Positions 26,399 through 36,559 of a DNA stretch of 64,000 nt are shown one piece after another. The stretch comes from GCA-2730975 sp937893275 (lineage in GTDB: Bacteria; Verrucomicrobiota; Verrucomicrobiia; Opitutales; Seribacteraceae), in the NCBI GenBank assembly GCA_963968595.1, contig CAXAHJ010000001.1, forward strand, positions 163,910 to 227,909, in the 5' to 3' direction. The notes under the pieces were generated by a model. That model did not search any database. It worked only from the letters and a program-made list of their open reading frames with translations, and had not been told where the DNA came from. The translations under genes and the position numbers were made by a program. Every line of letters starts with the position of its first letter. Within the stretch, counting starts at the first letter, position 1.

Positions 26399-27226
26399 AT
26401 GGCATCCATCGGACAAAAGTTGGAAGAGGCTCGTAATAGAAAAGGCATTTCTATACGCGAAGCGGAAGAAGCTACCAAGATAAGAGGCCACTTTCTTGCG
26501 TCTTTTGAAAAAGATGTCTTTGATGTAGAATTGCCACCTGTTTATTTGAGCGGCTTCCTCAAGAACTATGCTCGCTTTCTTGGACTAGATCCTGAGGCGG
26601 TCCTCGCAGAGCTTGATGTCTTGTTGCCCAGTCGCTCGGGCAAGGCCGCCAAAAAGTCACTTGGCTCAATTACCTCAAGCAGTGAAGGTGGGGAAACCGA
26701 GGTCGCCTCTGGTTCCGTGACTCAATCGGGGACAACAGAACCTCGTCGCGGATCACCTCTTTCTAGCTCTGAACAAACCAGCACTCAAGGGGTTCTCAAG
26801 CCTGTCATCCTAATTACTTCCGGGGCATTGGTTCTTGTCGGCATAATTGTCGCCTTGGTTTATGTCTTAAACAAACCGGATACTCCAAACTCTCCTCCCA
26901 ATAATTCAGTTATTACTGAAAGAGGGACGACAGCGGCAGATTCGACCAACAGCGCATCTGTTAACAAAATTACGCTTCGGCTCGCGGCCTATGGCCCAAT
27001 CGAAAGACTGATTCTCTCAGACGATGGGGCCAAGCCGCCTCAAAAAAAATATTATGATCGAAAGTCCCTTAAAGCTGGATGGGAAGAAAGCTTCAGCATC
27101 AATGGTTCTTTCCGCTGCTACGCCTCTTCCTTGGAAAACATTCGCTATATAATCAACGATGGGCAAGAACTTGTTCCAAAGAAAAGTGGTTCCGGCAGTT
27201 TTATTTGGCCACTGGAAGGGGAATAG
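26399..27226 (+). CDS. RodZ-like helix-turn-helix membrane protein
   Basis: This 275-residue protein has an N-terminal Xre-type HTH of the RodZ family (GQKLEEARNRKGISIREAEEATKI style, residues 4-70, with PPVYLSGFLKNYARFLGLD), a Ser/Thr-rich linker, one membrane helix at about 135-157, and a periplasmic domain. RodZ links MreB filaments to the wall-building machinery and sets rod shape. The downstream part is divergent and shorter than in E. coli. It follows ftsK and converges with the peptidase gene at 27233. Confidence 0.82.
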   Translation: MASIGQKLEEARNRKGISIREAEEATKIRGHFLASFEKDVFDVELPPVYLSGFLKNYARFLGLDPEAVLAELDVLLPSRSGKAAKKSLGSITSSSEGGETEVASGSVTQSGTTEPRRGSPLSSSEQTSTQGVLKPVILITSGALVLVGIIVALVYVLNKPDTPNSPPNNSVITERGTTAADSTNSASVNKITLRLAAYGPIERLILSDDGAKPPQKKYYDRKSLKAGWEESFSINGSFRCYASSLENIRYIINDGQELVPKKSGSGSFIWPLEGE

Positions 27227-27232
27227 CGTACC

Positions 27233-30190
27233 TCAATCTCGGGCTGCCGGGGTAATGTCTAGTTTAAGCGTTTCGCCTTTGCGGTTAACCTCTATAGTCG
27301 CGACAATCTTTGGCTTCAATTCACCTATGGCGTCGGTATAGTCGTAGACGTTTTCCACTTTCTTGCCCGCCAAGCCGATGATTACATCACCACCTCGAAG
27401 CCCCGCCTTATCCGCCGGACCGCCTTTTGCAACACCAGACAGCAAAACTCCCTTCAGGTCCCCTTGAGAGTAGTCGGGAATCGTCCCAAGATACGCCGTA
27501 AGGCGCCCACGACTTTGCCTTTTGGGGGCAGACGATGATTTATAGGGAATTGGGCCATCTCGTTGCAGGAGTTCCATGGTTATTCGGGAAAGAAGTTTGC
27601 CACAATCGGCCGCTGCTTCGTAGTTCAGTTTATCCGCCGTATCCGTTGGGGAGTGATAATCTTGGTGAAGACCAGTGAAGGCACTAAGTATTGGAACGCC
27701 CCGAGAGTAAAAAGACGTGGTGTCGGTTGGCAAGTGGCTGTCGTTTTGTGGATTGAGGTTCAACCCTACGGGCACATTCGCTTTTTCGATTATCGAAAGC
27801 CATCCCTCACCCGAACCGATACCATGCAGGGTGAGTTTCTCTTTGTAGCGACCAACCATGTCCAGATTCAGGTAGGCAATAATGGGTAAACTCGCGTTGT
27901 CGTCGCGTGCCTTAACTTTTGTCTCGAGCTCGCGGGCGTAATGCGCCGAACCGACAAGGCCTATTTCTTCGCCCGACCATGCGGCGAAGCAAATATCGAA
28001 ATTCATCTTTAGCAAACCACGCTTTTTGAGATCCGCCAAAAACTGGGCTATCTCCAAAAGAACAGCGATTCCGGAGGCATTGTCGTCGGCGCCAGGATGA
28101 ATTTTCTTTTTTGCATTTTTCTTTGCTCGAGATCCGACTCGTCCCTTGCCGACATGATCCAGATGAGCACCGATCACAATAAATTGCTTCGAAGGTTTCT
28201 TGCCTGCCCGCAACCATCCCAAGATATTTCGTCCTATACCTTTTTCTCGAATTATTTCTATTTCTGATTCCAACTGAACCCCTTTGAGAGGAAAGCCCAT
28301 TGCAGGTTTCCCTTTGTCGAGCGCGTTATGCAATGTCTGCAAATCCTTTCCGGCTAAGGTAAAAATATTTGAAGCAAGCTGATCATCTATTGACGCAGCC
28401 AGTAAAGACATTCCGGAACCTGTGGCATCTGGGAAGAAGCTCACCAGTTCCTTTCTGTTCTCAGCGTTTGGACCTGTTACAAATAGTACACCCGTGGCTC
28501 CAAGGTCCCGAGCAATAGAGGCTTTATTTCGTAGTGCGGCATGGCTCGCAAATTTATCTTTGCGTTTCTTCTCCCACCCATTCGGCAGATAGCGAAGCAC
28601 AATCACCCATTTGTCTTTTACATCAAGATGTACGTAAGAATCGTATTCTGAAAATCCGTCCTCAGGTGGTGTTTGCAGACCGTAGCCGGCAAAAACCACA
28701 TCTCGTGAATCCTTGGAGCCTGTATCGGAAAAGGCGATCGGTCGCCAGTTATTGCCTAACTCAAAAGCAATATTTTCCTTATTCTTAATTCGCAGAAAAT
28801 TTTCCTTTCCGAGCCTTACTTCCTTTGTAAATGGGAATGCTTGAAACCAAGATCGATTGTTTCCCGCAGGCTCGATACCGTAAGAAGCAAGAAGGTCGGC
28901 CACGTACTTGGAAGCCAATCGAGCTCCTTGTGATCCCGTGAAACGACCCTCAAGTTTTTCAGAAGCAAGGTATTCGACATGAACCCGAGCATCCGCAGAA
29001 TCAATTTCCGGAGAAGAGCGGTGCTCGGTGACCGACTCTCGCAGGTCCTCCGATTTATTGAGCCGAGGGACATCACCGGCAGCAGCGAGTAAACCCATCG
29101 CCGCTTCGTGGTTCCATCCAGCAAGGTGAATCTGAGACTGTTTTGCAGCTCCTCGGTTACTCGTCCAAGACAAGGATTTTCCATCTGGCGAAAAACAGGG
29201 CAGACCGTCAAAACCATCTGTAAAAGTAACGCGAGCAGGGTTTTTTGCACCCTTTGCGTCGACAAGATAAAGTTCAAAGTTCTGAAAACCGTGTACATTG
29301 GTTGAAAAGATTAAGTATTTTCCCGAAGGATGAAAAAATGGCGCCCATGACATCTTCCCGAGATTTGTTAGCTTTCTCTGCTCAGACCCGTCCACATTCA
29401 TAACATAGATTTCAGCCTGGTGACCGTTTTCAGAAAATCGGCGCCAACATATCTGGGTGCCATCGGCATTAAAGAAGGGTCCGCCATCGTAACCCGCAAC
29501 ATTCGTGAGACGTTGTAGGTTGGAACCATCGGAATTCATAAGGAAAATTTCGGAAAAATAGGATTTGTCCCGTTCCAGAATTTTCTTCTCTTCTTCCGAA
29601 AGGTCCCGTTCGTAAGCTTGGCGATTGGAGGCAAATACTATAAGATTTCCGTCAGGGGAATAGCATCCCTCGGCATCATAACCACGGGCATTTGTAAGGT
29701 TGCGAAGATTTCCGGACTTCAAGTCTTTTTCAAAAATGTCGTACCACTCGTCGTAGTCCCATGAATACTTTCGAGCCTTGCCTGACTCACGGAACTCCAG
29801 TTCAACCCTCTGCTTATCCTTCGCTGCCGGGTCTTCGTGACTGGATGCGAAAAGAGCCTTTTCCTCAACCGGATGAAGCCATGAGCAGGTCGTCTTGCCT
29901 GAACCCGTGGACACAAGATCCGTTTCACCTGTTACCAAATCGAGGGCATAGATTTGATAAAAAGGGTTTTCAGGTAGCCGTTCCGATTGGTAAATAAGCT
30001 TCTTCCCGTCTGCTGAAAAATAGCCCTCGCCGCTACGCTTTCCCGCGAAAGTGAGTTTCCGCCCGCGCGAAAGCAGTCGTCCCTCGCTTGCCTTGACTTG
30101 CTTTTCCGTTAGCTCCGACTCCGACCGCTCTGTAGCAGTCGGAATCGCAAATAGGGCCAGAGTGGTGAAAAAGGTTATGGTCATATTCAA
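27233..30190 (-). CDS. Secreted TolB-like / M28 metallopeptidase with PDZ domain
   Basis: This 985-residue exported protein starts with a signal peptide (about 1-20). Residues about 40-400 carry TolB-type beta-propeller repeats (YSPDGNLIVFASNR, FHPSGKYLIFSTN, FSPDGKSLSWTSNR). A PA-like domain follows, then an M28 zinc aminopeptidase domain with AHLDHVG near 678, GADDNASG, WSGEEIGLVGS, LNLDMVGR and a late His in LHQDYHSP. A PDZ domain with GGPADKAGLRGGDVI ends the protein. All M28 zinc ligands appear present. It probably degrades external peptides. Confidence 0.92.
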   Translation of the reverse strand: MNMTITFFTTLALFAIPTATERSESELTEKQVKASEGRLLSRGRKLTFAGKRSGEGYFSADGKKLIYQSERLPENPFYQIYALDLVTGETDLVSTGSGKTTCSWLHPVEEKALFASSHEDPAAKDKQRVELEFRESGKARKYSWDYDEWYDIFEKDLKSGNLRNLTNARGYDAEGCYSPDGNLIVFASNRQAYERDLSEEEKKILERDKSYFSEIFLMNSDGSNLQRLTNVAGYDGGPFFNADGTQICWRRFSENGHQAEIYVMNVDGSEQRKLTNLGKMSWAPFFHPSGKYLIFSTNVHGFQNFELYLVDAKGAKNPARVTFTDGFDGLPCFSPDGKSLSWTSNRGAAKQSQIHLAGWNHEAAMGLLAAAGDVPRLNKSEDLRESVTEHRSSPEIDSADARVHVEYLASEKLEGRFTGSQGARLASKYVADLLASYGIEPAGNNRSWFQAFPFTKEVRLGKENFLRIKNKENIAFELGNNWRPIAFSDTGSKDSRDVVFAGYGLQTPPEDGFSEYDSYVHLDVKDKWVIVLRYLPNGWEKKRKDKFASHAALRNKASIARDLGATGVLFVTGPNAENRKELVSFFPDATGSGMSLLAASIDDQLASNIFTLAGKDLQTLHNALDKGKPAMGFPLKGVQLESEIEIIREKGIGRNILGWLRAGKKPSKQFIVIGAHLDHVGKGRVGSRAKKNAKKKIHPGADDNASGIAVLLEIAQFLADLKKRGLLKMNFDICFAAWSGEEIGLVGSAHYARELETKVKARDDNASLPIIAYLNLDMVGRYKEKLTLHGIGSGEGWLSIIEKANVPVGLNLNPQNDSHLPTDTTSFYSRGVPILSAFTGLHQDYHSPTDTADKLNYEAAADCGKLLSRITMELLQRDGPIPYKSSSAPKRQSRGRLTAYLGTIPDYSQGDLKGVLLSGVAKGGPADKAGLRGGDVIIGLAGKKVENVYDYTDAIGELKPKIVATIEVNRKGETLKLDITPAARD

Positions 30191-30383
30191 TTAAAAAGTC
30201 AGTTTAGGTTAGGAGCGAAACGATGTGGGCAAGAAAAGTGGCTATGGACTAAAAATACTTAAATAACGCTGCCTCACTTGCTCGCAAGCCGGATCGATTG
30301 CATTACAGCCAATTTTAATGAAGGGCGAGGGGGTTAAAATCAGTTGCAAAACCTTAACATTGGGCAAAACTTAATGCCTCGAT

Positions 30384-31676
30384 ATGAAAATTCACAATAG
30401 AGTTCATATTGGTCTAATTTGTATAATAGGACTTTCTCGTTTGGCTATAGCGGAAACCTCGTGGCCTGACTACCGAGGTCCCAAGCAAGACGGTTCCGTC
30501 AATGGCGTGGATCTCCCGCTTCAATGGAGCGAGGACAATCAGGTAATGTGGAAAACGGTCGTTCACGGTCGTGGTTGGTCGAGCCCCATAGTTGCCGACA
30601 GCCAAGTGTGGCTCACTACCGCCACGCCCGATGGTCGGGAACTGCATGTCCTTTGTGTTGACGCCACCTCGGGAAAAATTCTCCTCGACCGCAAGCTCTT
30701 TCAAATTGCCAAGCCTCAATTCGCACACGCCTTTAACTCTTACGCATCACCTTCCCCGCTGATCGACAGTTCGCATGTTTATGTTTCCTTTGGTTCACCC
30801 GGAACCGCTTGCCTCGACCTAAAGACGCATAAGACCCTCTGGGAAAGAACAGATCTAGTATGCGATCACTTTCGTGGTGCGGGTTCATCTCCTTTCGTTT
30901 ACGAAAATTTAATTATTCTCACCATGGACGGGGCAGACTACCAATACTTGATCGCCCTCGACAAGCTCACGGGCAACACAGTTTGGCGAACAGACCGTTC
31001 AACCGACTTCGGCGATCTCGATCCCAACACCGGCTTGCCCAAACGCGGTGGTGACTTCCGTAAGAGTTACGCCACTCCAGTCCTCGTGCAGGTCAAGGGA
31101 CAAAGCCAACTCATCAGCCCCGGAGCGAAGGCTGTATTCGCGTATGACCCTCGCACCGGCAAAGAAATCTGGACTATTCGGTACGGCAACCATTCCAGTG
31201 CCGCTCGAACCCTTGTTGGCCATGAAATGGCCTTCATCAATACTGGCTACGGAAAGGCCGAGCTTCTTGGCATTCGCATCGACGGCAAAGGCGATGTAAC
31301 CGACACGCACATCGTCTGGCGTCTCCGTAAGGGTGCCCCAAACAAACCTTCTCCCGTTCTTCACGATGGTCACCTTTACACTGTAACTGATGGCGGAGTT
31401 GCCTCCTGTATCAATCCCAAAACGGGCGAAGTCATCTGGCAGGCCCGCATCGGCGGAGAATATTCCGCGTCTCTTCTTTTATCCAAGGGAAATATCTACT
31501 GTTTTGACCAAGATGGAACCTGTTTAGTTTTTCAAGCCAACCCAAAGGAATTTAAGCAGGTTTCTAAATCGGAATTAGACGATGGATGCATGTCCTCTCC
31601 TGCGGTTTTTTTAAACTCACTTATTTTGCGTACAAAGACACATCTTTATCGCATTCAAAAAAGGGTAAATAAATGA
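30384..31676 (+). CDS. Exported PQQ-type beta-propeller protein
   Basis: This 430-residue protein has a signal peptide (about 1-23) ending near AIAE, then PDYRGPKQDGS and repeated PQQ/BamB-like blades such as CVDATSGKILLDR, LDKLTGNTVWRT, YDPRTGKEIWT and INPKTGEVIWQA. It resembles the many BamB-like propellers of Planctomycetota and Verrucomicrobiota. PQQ binding or enzyme activity cannot be claimed. Its stop overlaps the next gene as ATGA, so it is coupled to the lipoprotein and probably to the permease behind it. Confidence 0.88.
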   Translation: MKIHNRVHIGLICIIGLSRLAIAETSWPDYRGPKQDGSVNGVDLPLQWSEDNQVMWKTVVHGRGWSSPIVADSQVWLTTATPDGRELHVLCVDATSGKILLDRKLFQIAKPQFAHAFNSYASPSPLIDSSHVYVSFGSPGTACLDLKTHKTLWERTDLVCDHFRGAGSSPFVYENLIILTMDGADYQYLIALDKLTGNTVWRTDRSTDFGDLDPNTGLPKRGGDFRKSYATPVLVQVKGQSQLISPGAKAVFAYDPRTGKEIWTIRYGNHSSAARTLVGHEMAFINTGYGKAELLGIRIDGKGDVTDTHIVWRLRKGAPNKPSPVLHDGHLYTVTDGGVASCINPKTGEVIWQARIGGEYSASLLLSKGNIYCFDQDGTCLVFQANPKEFKQVSKSELDDGCMSSPAVFLNSLILRTKTHLYRIQKRVNK

Positions 31677-32485
31677 ATCGATTCCTTTTGTTAATCTCCT
31701 TCCTTACAACTTTTTTAGTAAGTTGCCAAGATGATGAATCAGCCGTTCAAAAATATGTTGCTCCACATGTGGAAACAGTACTTAAATCGGAATACAGCAC
31801 ATTGCTGGCTAAATATTTCGCAGAACGTGCCGACTTTAACGAAACCCTAAAGAATCTAAAATCCGAAATGCTTGCTGATGCGGAGAGCAGGCAAGCTACG
31901 ATCGAGGCCTTGCAAGCCGATGGCATCCTAAAGCATGCGGAAATTTCGTCACTGAAAAACTCCCTTGCGGAGAACCAGGCAAAGCTGAATGACTGTAAAG
32001 AAATTGGCGTTGCTCTTCGGGCTGAATTAAAAGGGGCTAAAAATCTTGGGGCGTCCGAATATGCTGACATCTTCGAACGCTCTGGAAATATTTCACACGA
32101 ACATTCGATTAGGCTCTTCGAGGTTTTTCTAGAAAAATATCCCACCGGTTCAGTCTCTCAAAAAGCTCAATCAAGAATTAATCACCATAAGAGAGAAATG
32201 GTTATCACAAAAAACCGAACATTTGCACGTCCTCTTCGCATTTGGCAAAGTCGTTTTCAGGCTGCCCGCCTGTCCACTTCCACTCAAGCTCTCTCAGCTC
32301 TAGAATCCCTAATCGGCCGAAAGGCTGACTCTGGCAAAAGAGGTTCTTCATCCGAATTTAAGGAAATCACTTATTTTTGGCGTGATTACATCTCCGATCT
32401 TGCTGGTGGATTTAGAGACCTCGTAGTCGAAACAGTGGACGACAAAATCACTAAGGTCTACTCCGGCGAAACGTTAAACAAGTAA
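31673..32485 (+). CDS. Coiled-coil lipoprotein of unknown function
   Basis: This 270-residue protein has a lipoprotein signal: a hydrophobic N terminus followed by the lipobox LVSC, with Cys18 as the expected lipid-anchored residue. Residues about 45-125 form a charged, probably coiled-coil region; the remainder is helical with a basic middle segment. I recognise no catalytic motif. Its start overlaps the stop of the propeller gene, so the two may work together in the envelope. Confidence 0.78.
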   Translation: MNRFLLLISFLTTFLVSCQDDESAVQKYVAPHVETVLKSEYSTLLAKYFAERADFNETLKNLKSEMLADAESRQATIEALQADGILKHAEISSLKNSLAENQAKLNDCKEIGVALRAELKGAKNLGASEYADIFERSGNISHEHSIRLFEVFLEKYPTGSVSQKAQSRINHHKREMVITKNRTFARPLRIWQSRFQAARLSTSTQALSALESLIGRKADSGKRGSSSEFKEITYFWRDYISDLAGGFRDLVVETVDDKITKVYSGETLNK

Positions 32486-32491
32486 CAATCT

Positions 32492-33808
32492 ATGCCTTCA
32501 AAGGCTGTATCCGATTCCCGACGTCTGAGCCAGATCACGGTCACGGGTCTCGTCGTGGCAAGCATGATAGGCACGGGGGTGTATACCTCTCTAGGGTACC
32601 AAGCAGACGCCCTTTCCTCGACAACCTCGTTGCTCCTTCTCTGGGTCGTCGGAGGTATTCACGCTCTTTGCGGTGCTTTTTGCTACGCCGAACTCTCTGC
32701 CGCCTTTCCGCGTTCGGGGGGAGAATATCACCTTCTTTCTAAGGTTTATCACCCATGTCTAGGTTTTCTCGCTGGCTGGGTATCCGTGACAGTGAGTTTT
32801 GCCGCTCCTATCGCGCTCGCCGCTATCGCCTTTGAGACTTATGCTGCTCCGCTGCTGCCATCCGTGCCGACCGGCAGTCTCGCCTGTCTGCTAATTTGCT
32901 TCATGACAATCGTGCACTGCCGTGGCGTTCAAACCGGTGCCCGAGCTCAAAACTGGCTCACGGGAGTGAAGCTCCTTCTTCTTTCTGCCTTCATTATTGC
33001 AGGGCTTCTCGTTCCTGCCGAAGAAGCAAACTTATCCACTACCACCACCCTCGATTTTTCCGAACTCCTCGGAGGCGGGTTTGCTGTGTCGCTAGTATAT
33101 GTTTCCTATTCTTTCACGGGTTGGAATGCCGCCGTATATGTGGCAGGGGAAACTCGCAATCCCTCTCGCACGCTACCCATCGCCCTCCTTTCCGGTGTAG
33201 CCGTGGTGACGGTCCTTTATCTTTCACTTAACTATGTCTTTCTTCGCGTAACTCCTCTCGAGGAAATTCGAGCCCTCGAAAACAAGGAGGGAGTTGCGGC
33301 CCTCGGAGCACAACATGCCTTCGGAGCTCTCGGCAGTAATTGGCTCCGAGCTATCATCTCGGCAGGGCTTTTCTCTACGGTCGGGGCACTCATATTGACA
33401 GGTTCTCGCATCGCCACGTCAATCGGGGAAGATTATCCAGTCTTCGGTTTTCTCGCCAAACGCAACCAGCGAGGCGCCCCAATTCGAGCACTGCTTTTAA
33501 TAGGGTGCGTGGCTCTTACCCTAGTGGTCACATCCTCATTTGAAACTGTCCTCGTGTATATCGAATTCATAACATTGATATTCACTTTCATGACTGCTGC
33601 CGGCGTCTTCGTGCTCCGAAGGAAGGCGACTAAGAAAGAAAGCCCTTTCCGCATGCCCCTGTTTCCACTAACTCCGTTCATCTACCTTGGAATTACCGCC
33701 TGGATAATCTGGCATGTACTGACCGAACGACCCGTGCAAGCTCTAGCGGGTTTGGGAACTTTGGCGATTGGCTCTATAGTCTATGTTTTGTGTTGCGACA
33801 AGAAATGA
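32492..33808 (+). CDS. APC-family amino acid permease
   Basis: This 438-residue protein has about twelve hydrophobic helices. The first contains VVASMIGTGVYTSLG, the substrate-site GxG signature of APC transporters, and CYAELSAAFPRSGGEYHLL is the conserved loop after the second helix. The substrate is most likely an amino acid or amine taken up with a cation, but cannot be specified. It starts 6 bases after the lipoprotein gene, forming the third gene of that unit. Confidence 0.88.
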   Translation: MPSKAVSDSRRLSQITVTGLVVASMIGTGVYTSLGYQADALSSTTSLLLLWVVGGIHALCGAFCYAELSAAFPRSGGEYHLLSKVYHPCLGFLAGWVSVTVSFAAPIALAAIAFETYAAPLLPSVPTGSLACLLICFMTIVHCRGVQTGARAQNWLTGVKLLLLSAFIIAGLLVPAEEANLSTTTTLDFSELLGGGFAVSLVYVSYSFTGWNAAVYVAGETRNPSRTLPIALLSGVAVVTVLYLSLNYVFLRVTPLEEIRALENKEGVAALGAQHAFGALGSNWLRAIISAGLFSTVGALILTGSRIATSIGEDYPVFGFLAKRNQRGAPIRALLLIGCVALTLVVTSSFETVLVYIEFITLIFTFMTAAGVFVLRRKATKKESPFRMPLFPLTPFIYLGITAWIIWHVLTERPVQALAGLGTLAIGSIVYVLCCDKK

Positions 33809-34580
33809 AGTTGTTCCAGGCAGTTATCATACAAATAGAACGCAATCAAAAAGAAGGTCGCACTGATCTACGGTTTCTCAATACTGCTTGCTTGCTATAA
33901 TATGGTCTCTTAAAAAAGAGCCATTTATAAGATAAAAAACCGACAATATTCGCGTAATCATTCTAGATGCCTGCCTCGCGAAAAATTTAAAATATCAAAC
34001 CTTATTAAAACCAGAAATATAATGACGCCATCCCCCACTAGTTATTTAATTAACACAGGTATAATAAATGTTGTTTAAACATACACGATACGAATTTTAC
34101 TTTTTAAATAATCCAGTCTATAAAAAGCTTGTTTTTTGTGTTGTTATATCTAGGAAATACAGAACACGCTTAATCGTATAGCGATAAGATACAATATATA
34201 CCATTGAGAACCAGAGATGATTCTGTAACTGCCGTTGTTGATAGATAGTCAAATTCATAATATCGCAAAATCTATGACGGGAAGGAGCTCTTCTGCAAGG
34301 GGAGGTTAACAAGCCCACCCCAAATAAGACTCAGTCATAGTTGCTTTTACTTATTTCGTGCGAAAACCATTCGAGACCGTTACTCCGCTGCCGACAATAT
34401 TTCTGTCTCGCAGTCTTAGACAAATAAAGGCTTGTCGCTCCAAAAACACTTCCGTGAGGTTCGCGTAACTGTCTTTGGGTTTTCATTTGGTTCATTTTCT
34501 GATTTGCATGTCTCTGCATTCAAGTAATTGTTTTGACCTTTAAAACCAATGACCTCACTCACCACATTCTCCTGATTCAC
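33809..34580. other. A+T-rich intergenic region
   Basis: This 772-base stretch between the permease and the NagB fusion is clearly richer in A+T than its flanks. Only short unsupported frames are present. An imperfect stem GGTCTCTT-AAAA-AAGAGCC lies near 33904-33923, but no T-run follows. I see no tRNA, known small RNA or mobile-element end. It probably holds the promoter and leader of the amino-sugar genes. Confidence 0.5.
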
Positions 34581-36485
34581 ATGAACAAGAATACAAAGGA
34601 ATCTAGACAACTTGAGCACATTTCGACTACCATATGTTCCTCTTCGACGGATGGTTCCGAACTTGTGGCACGCGAAATCTCCGACTTGATCCGTTCACGA
34701 AATGCAGACGGACAGCACGCCGTACTAGGTCTCGCAACAGGCTCCACGCCAATAGGCGTTTACCGTGAACTGGTGCGTCTCCACGAGGATGAGGGACTTA
34801 GCTTTAAAAAGGTGCTGACATTTAACCTAGACGAATACCATGGCCTAGAACCAGAGCATCCAGAAAGCTATGCCGCGTTCATGGATCGTCATCTTTTTTC
34901 TCTTATAGACATCCCCGCAGATGCCACGGCAGTACCCGATGGCAAGATTCTGCGAGAAGATGTTTTCGCTTATTGCAAGGCGTACGAAGAGCGTATCTTG
35001 GAAGCAGGTGGTATTGATATTCAGGTTCTTGGGATAGGGCGAACGGGGCACATTGGCTTCAACGAACCCGGCTCCGGGCGCGACTCCCGTACACGTCTGG
35101 TGCATCTTGACTCCTTAACGCGCAAGGATGCCGCTCGAGATTTTCTTGGTGAAGAAAATGTCCCTCGCTACGCAATAACGATGGGTGTGGCCACAATTCT
35201 GGATGCCAGAAAAATAATCCTTCTTGCATGGGGTGACTCTAAGGCCGAGGTTTTCGCAAAGGCAGTCGAGAAACCTGTGTCGGATGTGCTCCCAGCAAGT
35301 TTCTTGCAAGAACACAAAGGCATTCGGGCATTCGCTGATGAAGCGGCGGCTGGGGAGCTGACGCGCAAGAAGAACCCTTGGCTCGTTGGTTCTGTCGAAT
35401 GGACCGACAGGACAACGCGACGATCAGTTGCTTGGCTTTCTTCCCATCTCGAGAAGCCTATCCTGAAACTGTTAGATGAGGATTACAGCGAGCACGGACT
35501 CGCAGACCTTCTCACCGAGCGAGGTTCTGCATATGAATTGAATATTCGAGTGTTTAATGAGGTGCAACATACCATCACCGGCTGGCCCGGAGGGAAACCT
35601 AACGCGGACGATTCCCATCGGCCTGAACGTGCAGAACCGCACCCGAAGCGCGTGCTTGCACTTGCCCCGGACCCTCAGGACGGTGCGTTGGGCCTAGGAG
35701 GCACCCTGCACAGACTCGTCGATCAAGGTCACGAGGTCACTGTTGCTTACCTGACTTCGGGTAACTTGTCTGTTCCCGACGGCGAAGCTCAAAAAGCGGT
35801 CGATATCATGCTGGATTTGGATGAGTCGGATTCTTCCGAAAAAGCCTCCTTTGCCCTTCAGGTCAAAGCTGACCTTGCGGGAAGAGAAGCTTTCGGAGAA
35901 GACTCCCTAGCAATACGAAAGCTCAAGGGTCTTGTCCGCCGAGGCGAGGCGAGGGCGGCAATGGAAATTTGTGGCGTGAATTCCTCCCAAATCCGTTTTC
36001 TCAATTTGCCATTTTACGAAAACGGTCGTTTTCGTAGTTTTGAGCCTCGGGAAGAAGACATCGTTCTCGTGCGAGATCTTCTAGAACAAATTCAGCCTCA
36101 CCAAATTTACGTTACCGGTGCCTTGTCTGAACCAACAACTGTGCAAGCCGTTTGTTATTCCTGTTTTCAAAAGGCCTTCGAGCTTCTACGGAACGAGGAT
36201 TGGACAAAAGATTGCCGTAGCTGGAGTTATCGAGGCGACGAGCGAGAATGGTCTGTGGAGGATATCGATATGGCGGTTCCCCTAAGCCCTGACGAGTTGG
36301 CCAACAAAGTGAAGGGGATTTACCAGCACCGCTCTCAGCGAAGCCAGACTCCCGTCACCGGCCGTACCTCCCTTGAAGCATGGCAACAAGCAGAAGTCGC
36401 CGATCGAAGACTGGCGGAAACCTACGATCATCTCGGTCTTGCCGAATACGAAGCCATCGAAGCCTTTTCGCGGTGTTACCCTTGA
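34581..36485 (+). CDS. nagB: Glucosamine-6-phosphate deaminase fused to a degenerate PIG-L domain
   Basis: The N-terminal half (about residues 1-265 of 634) is a NagB-type deaminase/isomerase converting glucosamine 6-phosphate to fructose 6-phosphate. It shows ATGSTPIGVYREL, NLDEYHGL near 83 and GRTGHIGFNEPGS near 155. Thr in place of the Asp of E. coli NagB is, as I recall, normal in this fused subfamily. The second half resembles LmbE/PIG-L deacetylases, but the metal motif expected as PHPDD reads PDPQD near 361 and the later DPHGTH-type motif reads EPTTVQ near 516. It is probably a non-catalytic domain. ATG 34581 is preferred over 34533. Confidence 0.9.
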   Translation: MNKNTKESRQLEHISTTICSSSTDGSELVAREISDLIRSRNADGQHAVLGLATGSTPIGVYRELVRLHEDEGLSFKKVLTFNLDEYHGLEPEHPESYAAFMDRHLFSLIDIPADATAVPDGKILREDVFAYCKAYEERILEAGGIDIQVLGIGRTGHIGFNEPGSGRDSRTRLVHLDSLTRKDAARDFLGEENVPRYAITMGVATILDARKIILLAWGDSKAEVFAKAVEKPVSDVLPASFLQEHKGIRAFADEAAAGELTRKKNPWLVGSVEWTDRTTRRSVAWLSSHLEKPILKLLDEDYSEHGLADLLTERGSAYELNIRVFNEVQHTITGWPGGKPNADDSHRPERAEPHPKRVLALAPDPQDGALGLGGTLHRLVDQGHEVTVAYLTSGNLSVPDGEAQKAVDIMLDLDESDSSEKASFALQVKADLAGREAFGEDSLAIRKLKGLVRRGEARAAMEICGVNSSQIRFLNLPFYENGRFRSFEPREEDIVLVRDLLEQIQPHQIYVTGALSEPTTVQAVCYSCFQKAFELLRNEDWTKDCRSWSYRGDEREWSVEDIDMAVPLSPDELANKVKGIYQHRSQRSQTPVTGRTSLEAWQQAEVADRRLAETYDHLGLAEYEAIEAFSRCYP

Positions 36486-36559
36486 TCTCCCAAAGGGTAA
36501 AGTCGATCGTTGACCAATTGCCGTAATTTTGAATGCTTTAGGTAGCTTTCAAAAACAGC

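Noticed and set aside
33904..33923. Terminator after the permease gene
   Set aside because: The stem has a bulge and no T-run follows on either strand.
34118..34519. Short minus-strand frames in the A+T-rich gap before nagB
   Set aside because: Frames of 60-66 codons with no ribosome-binding site, no recognisable family and composition of non-coding DNA.
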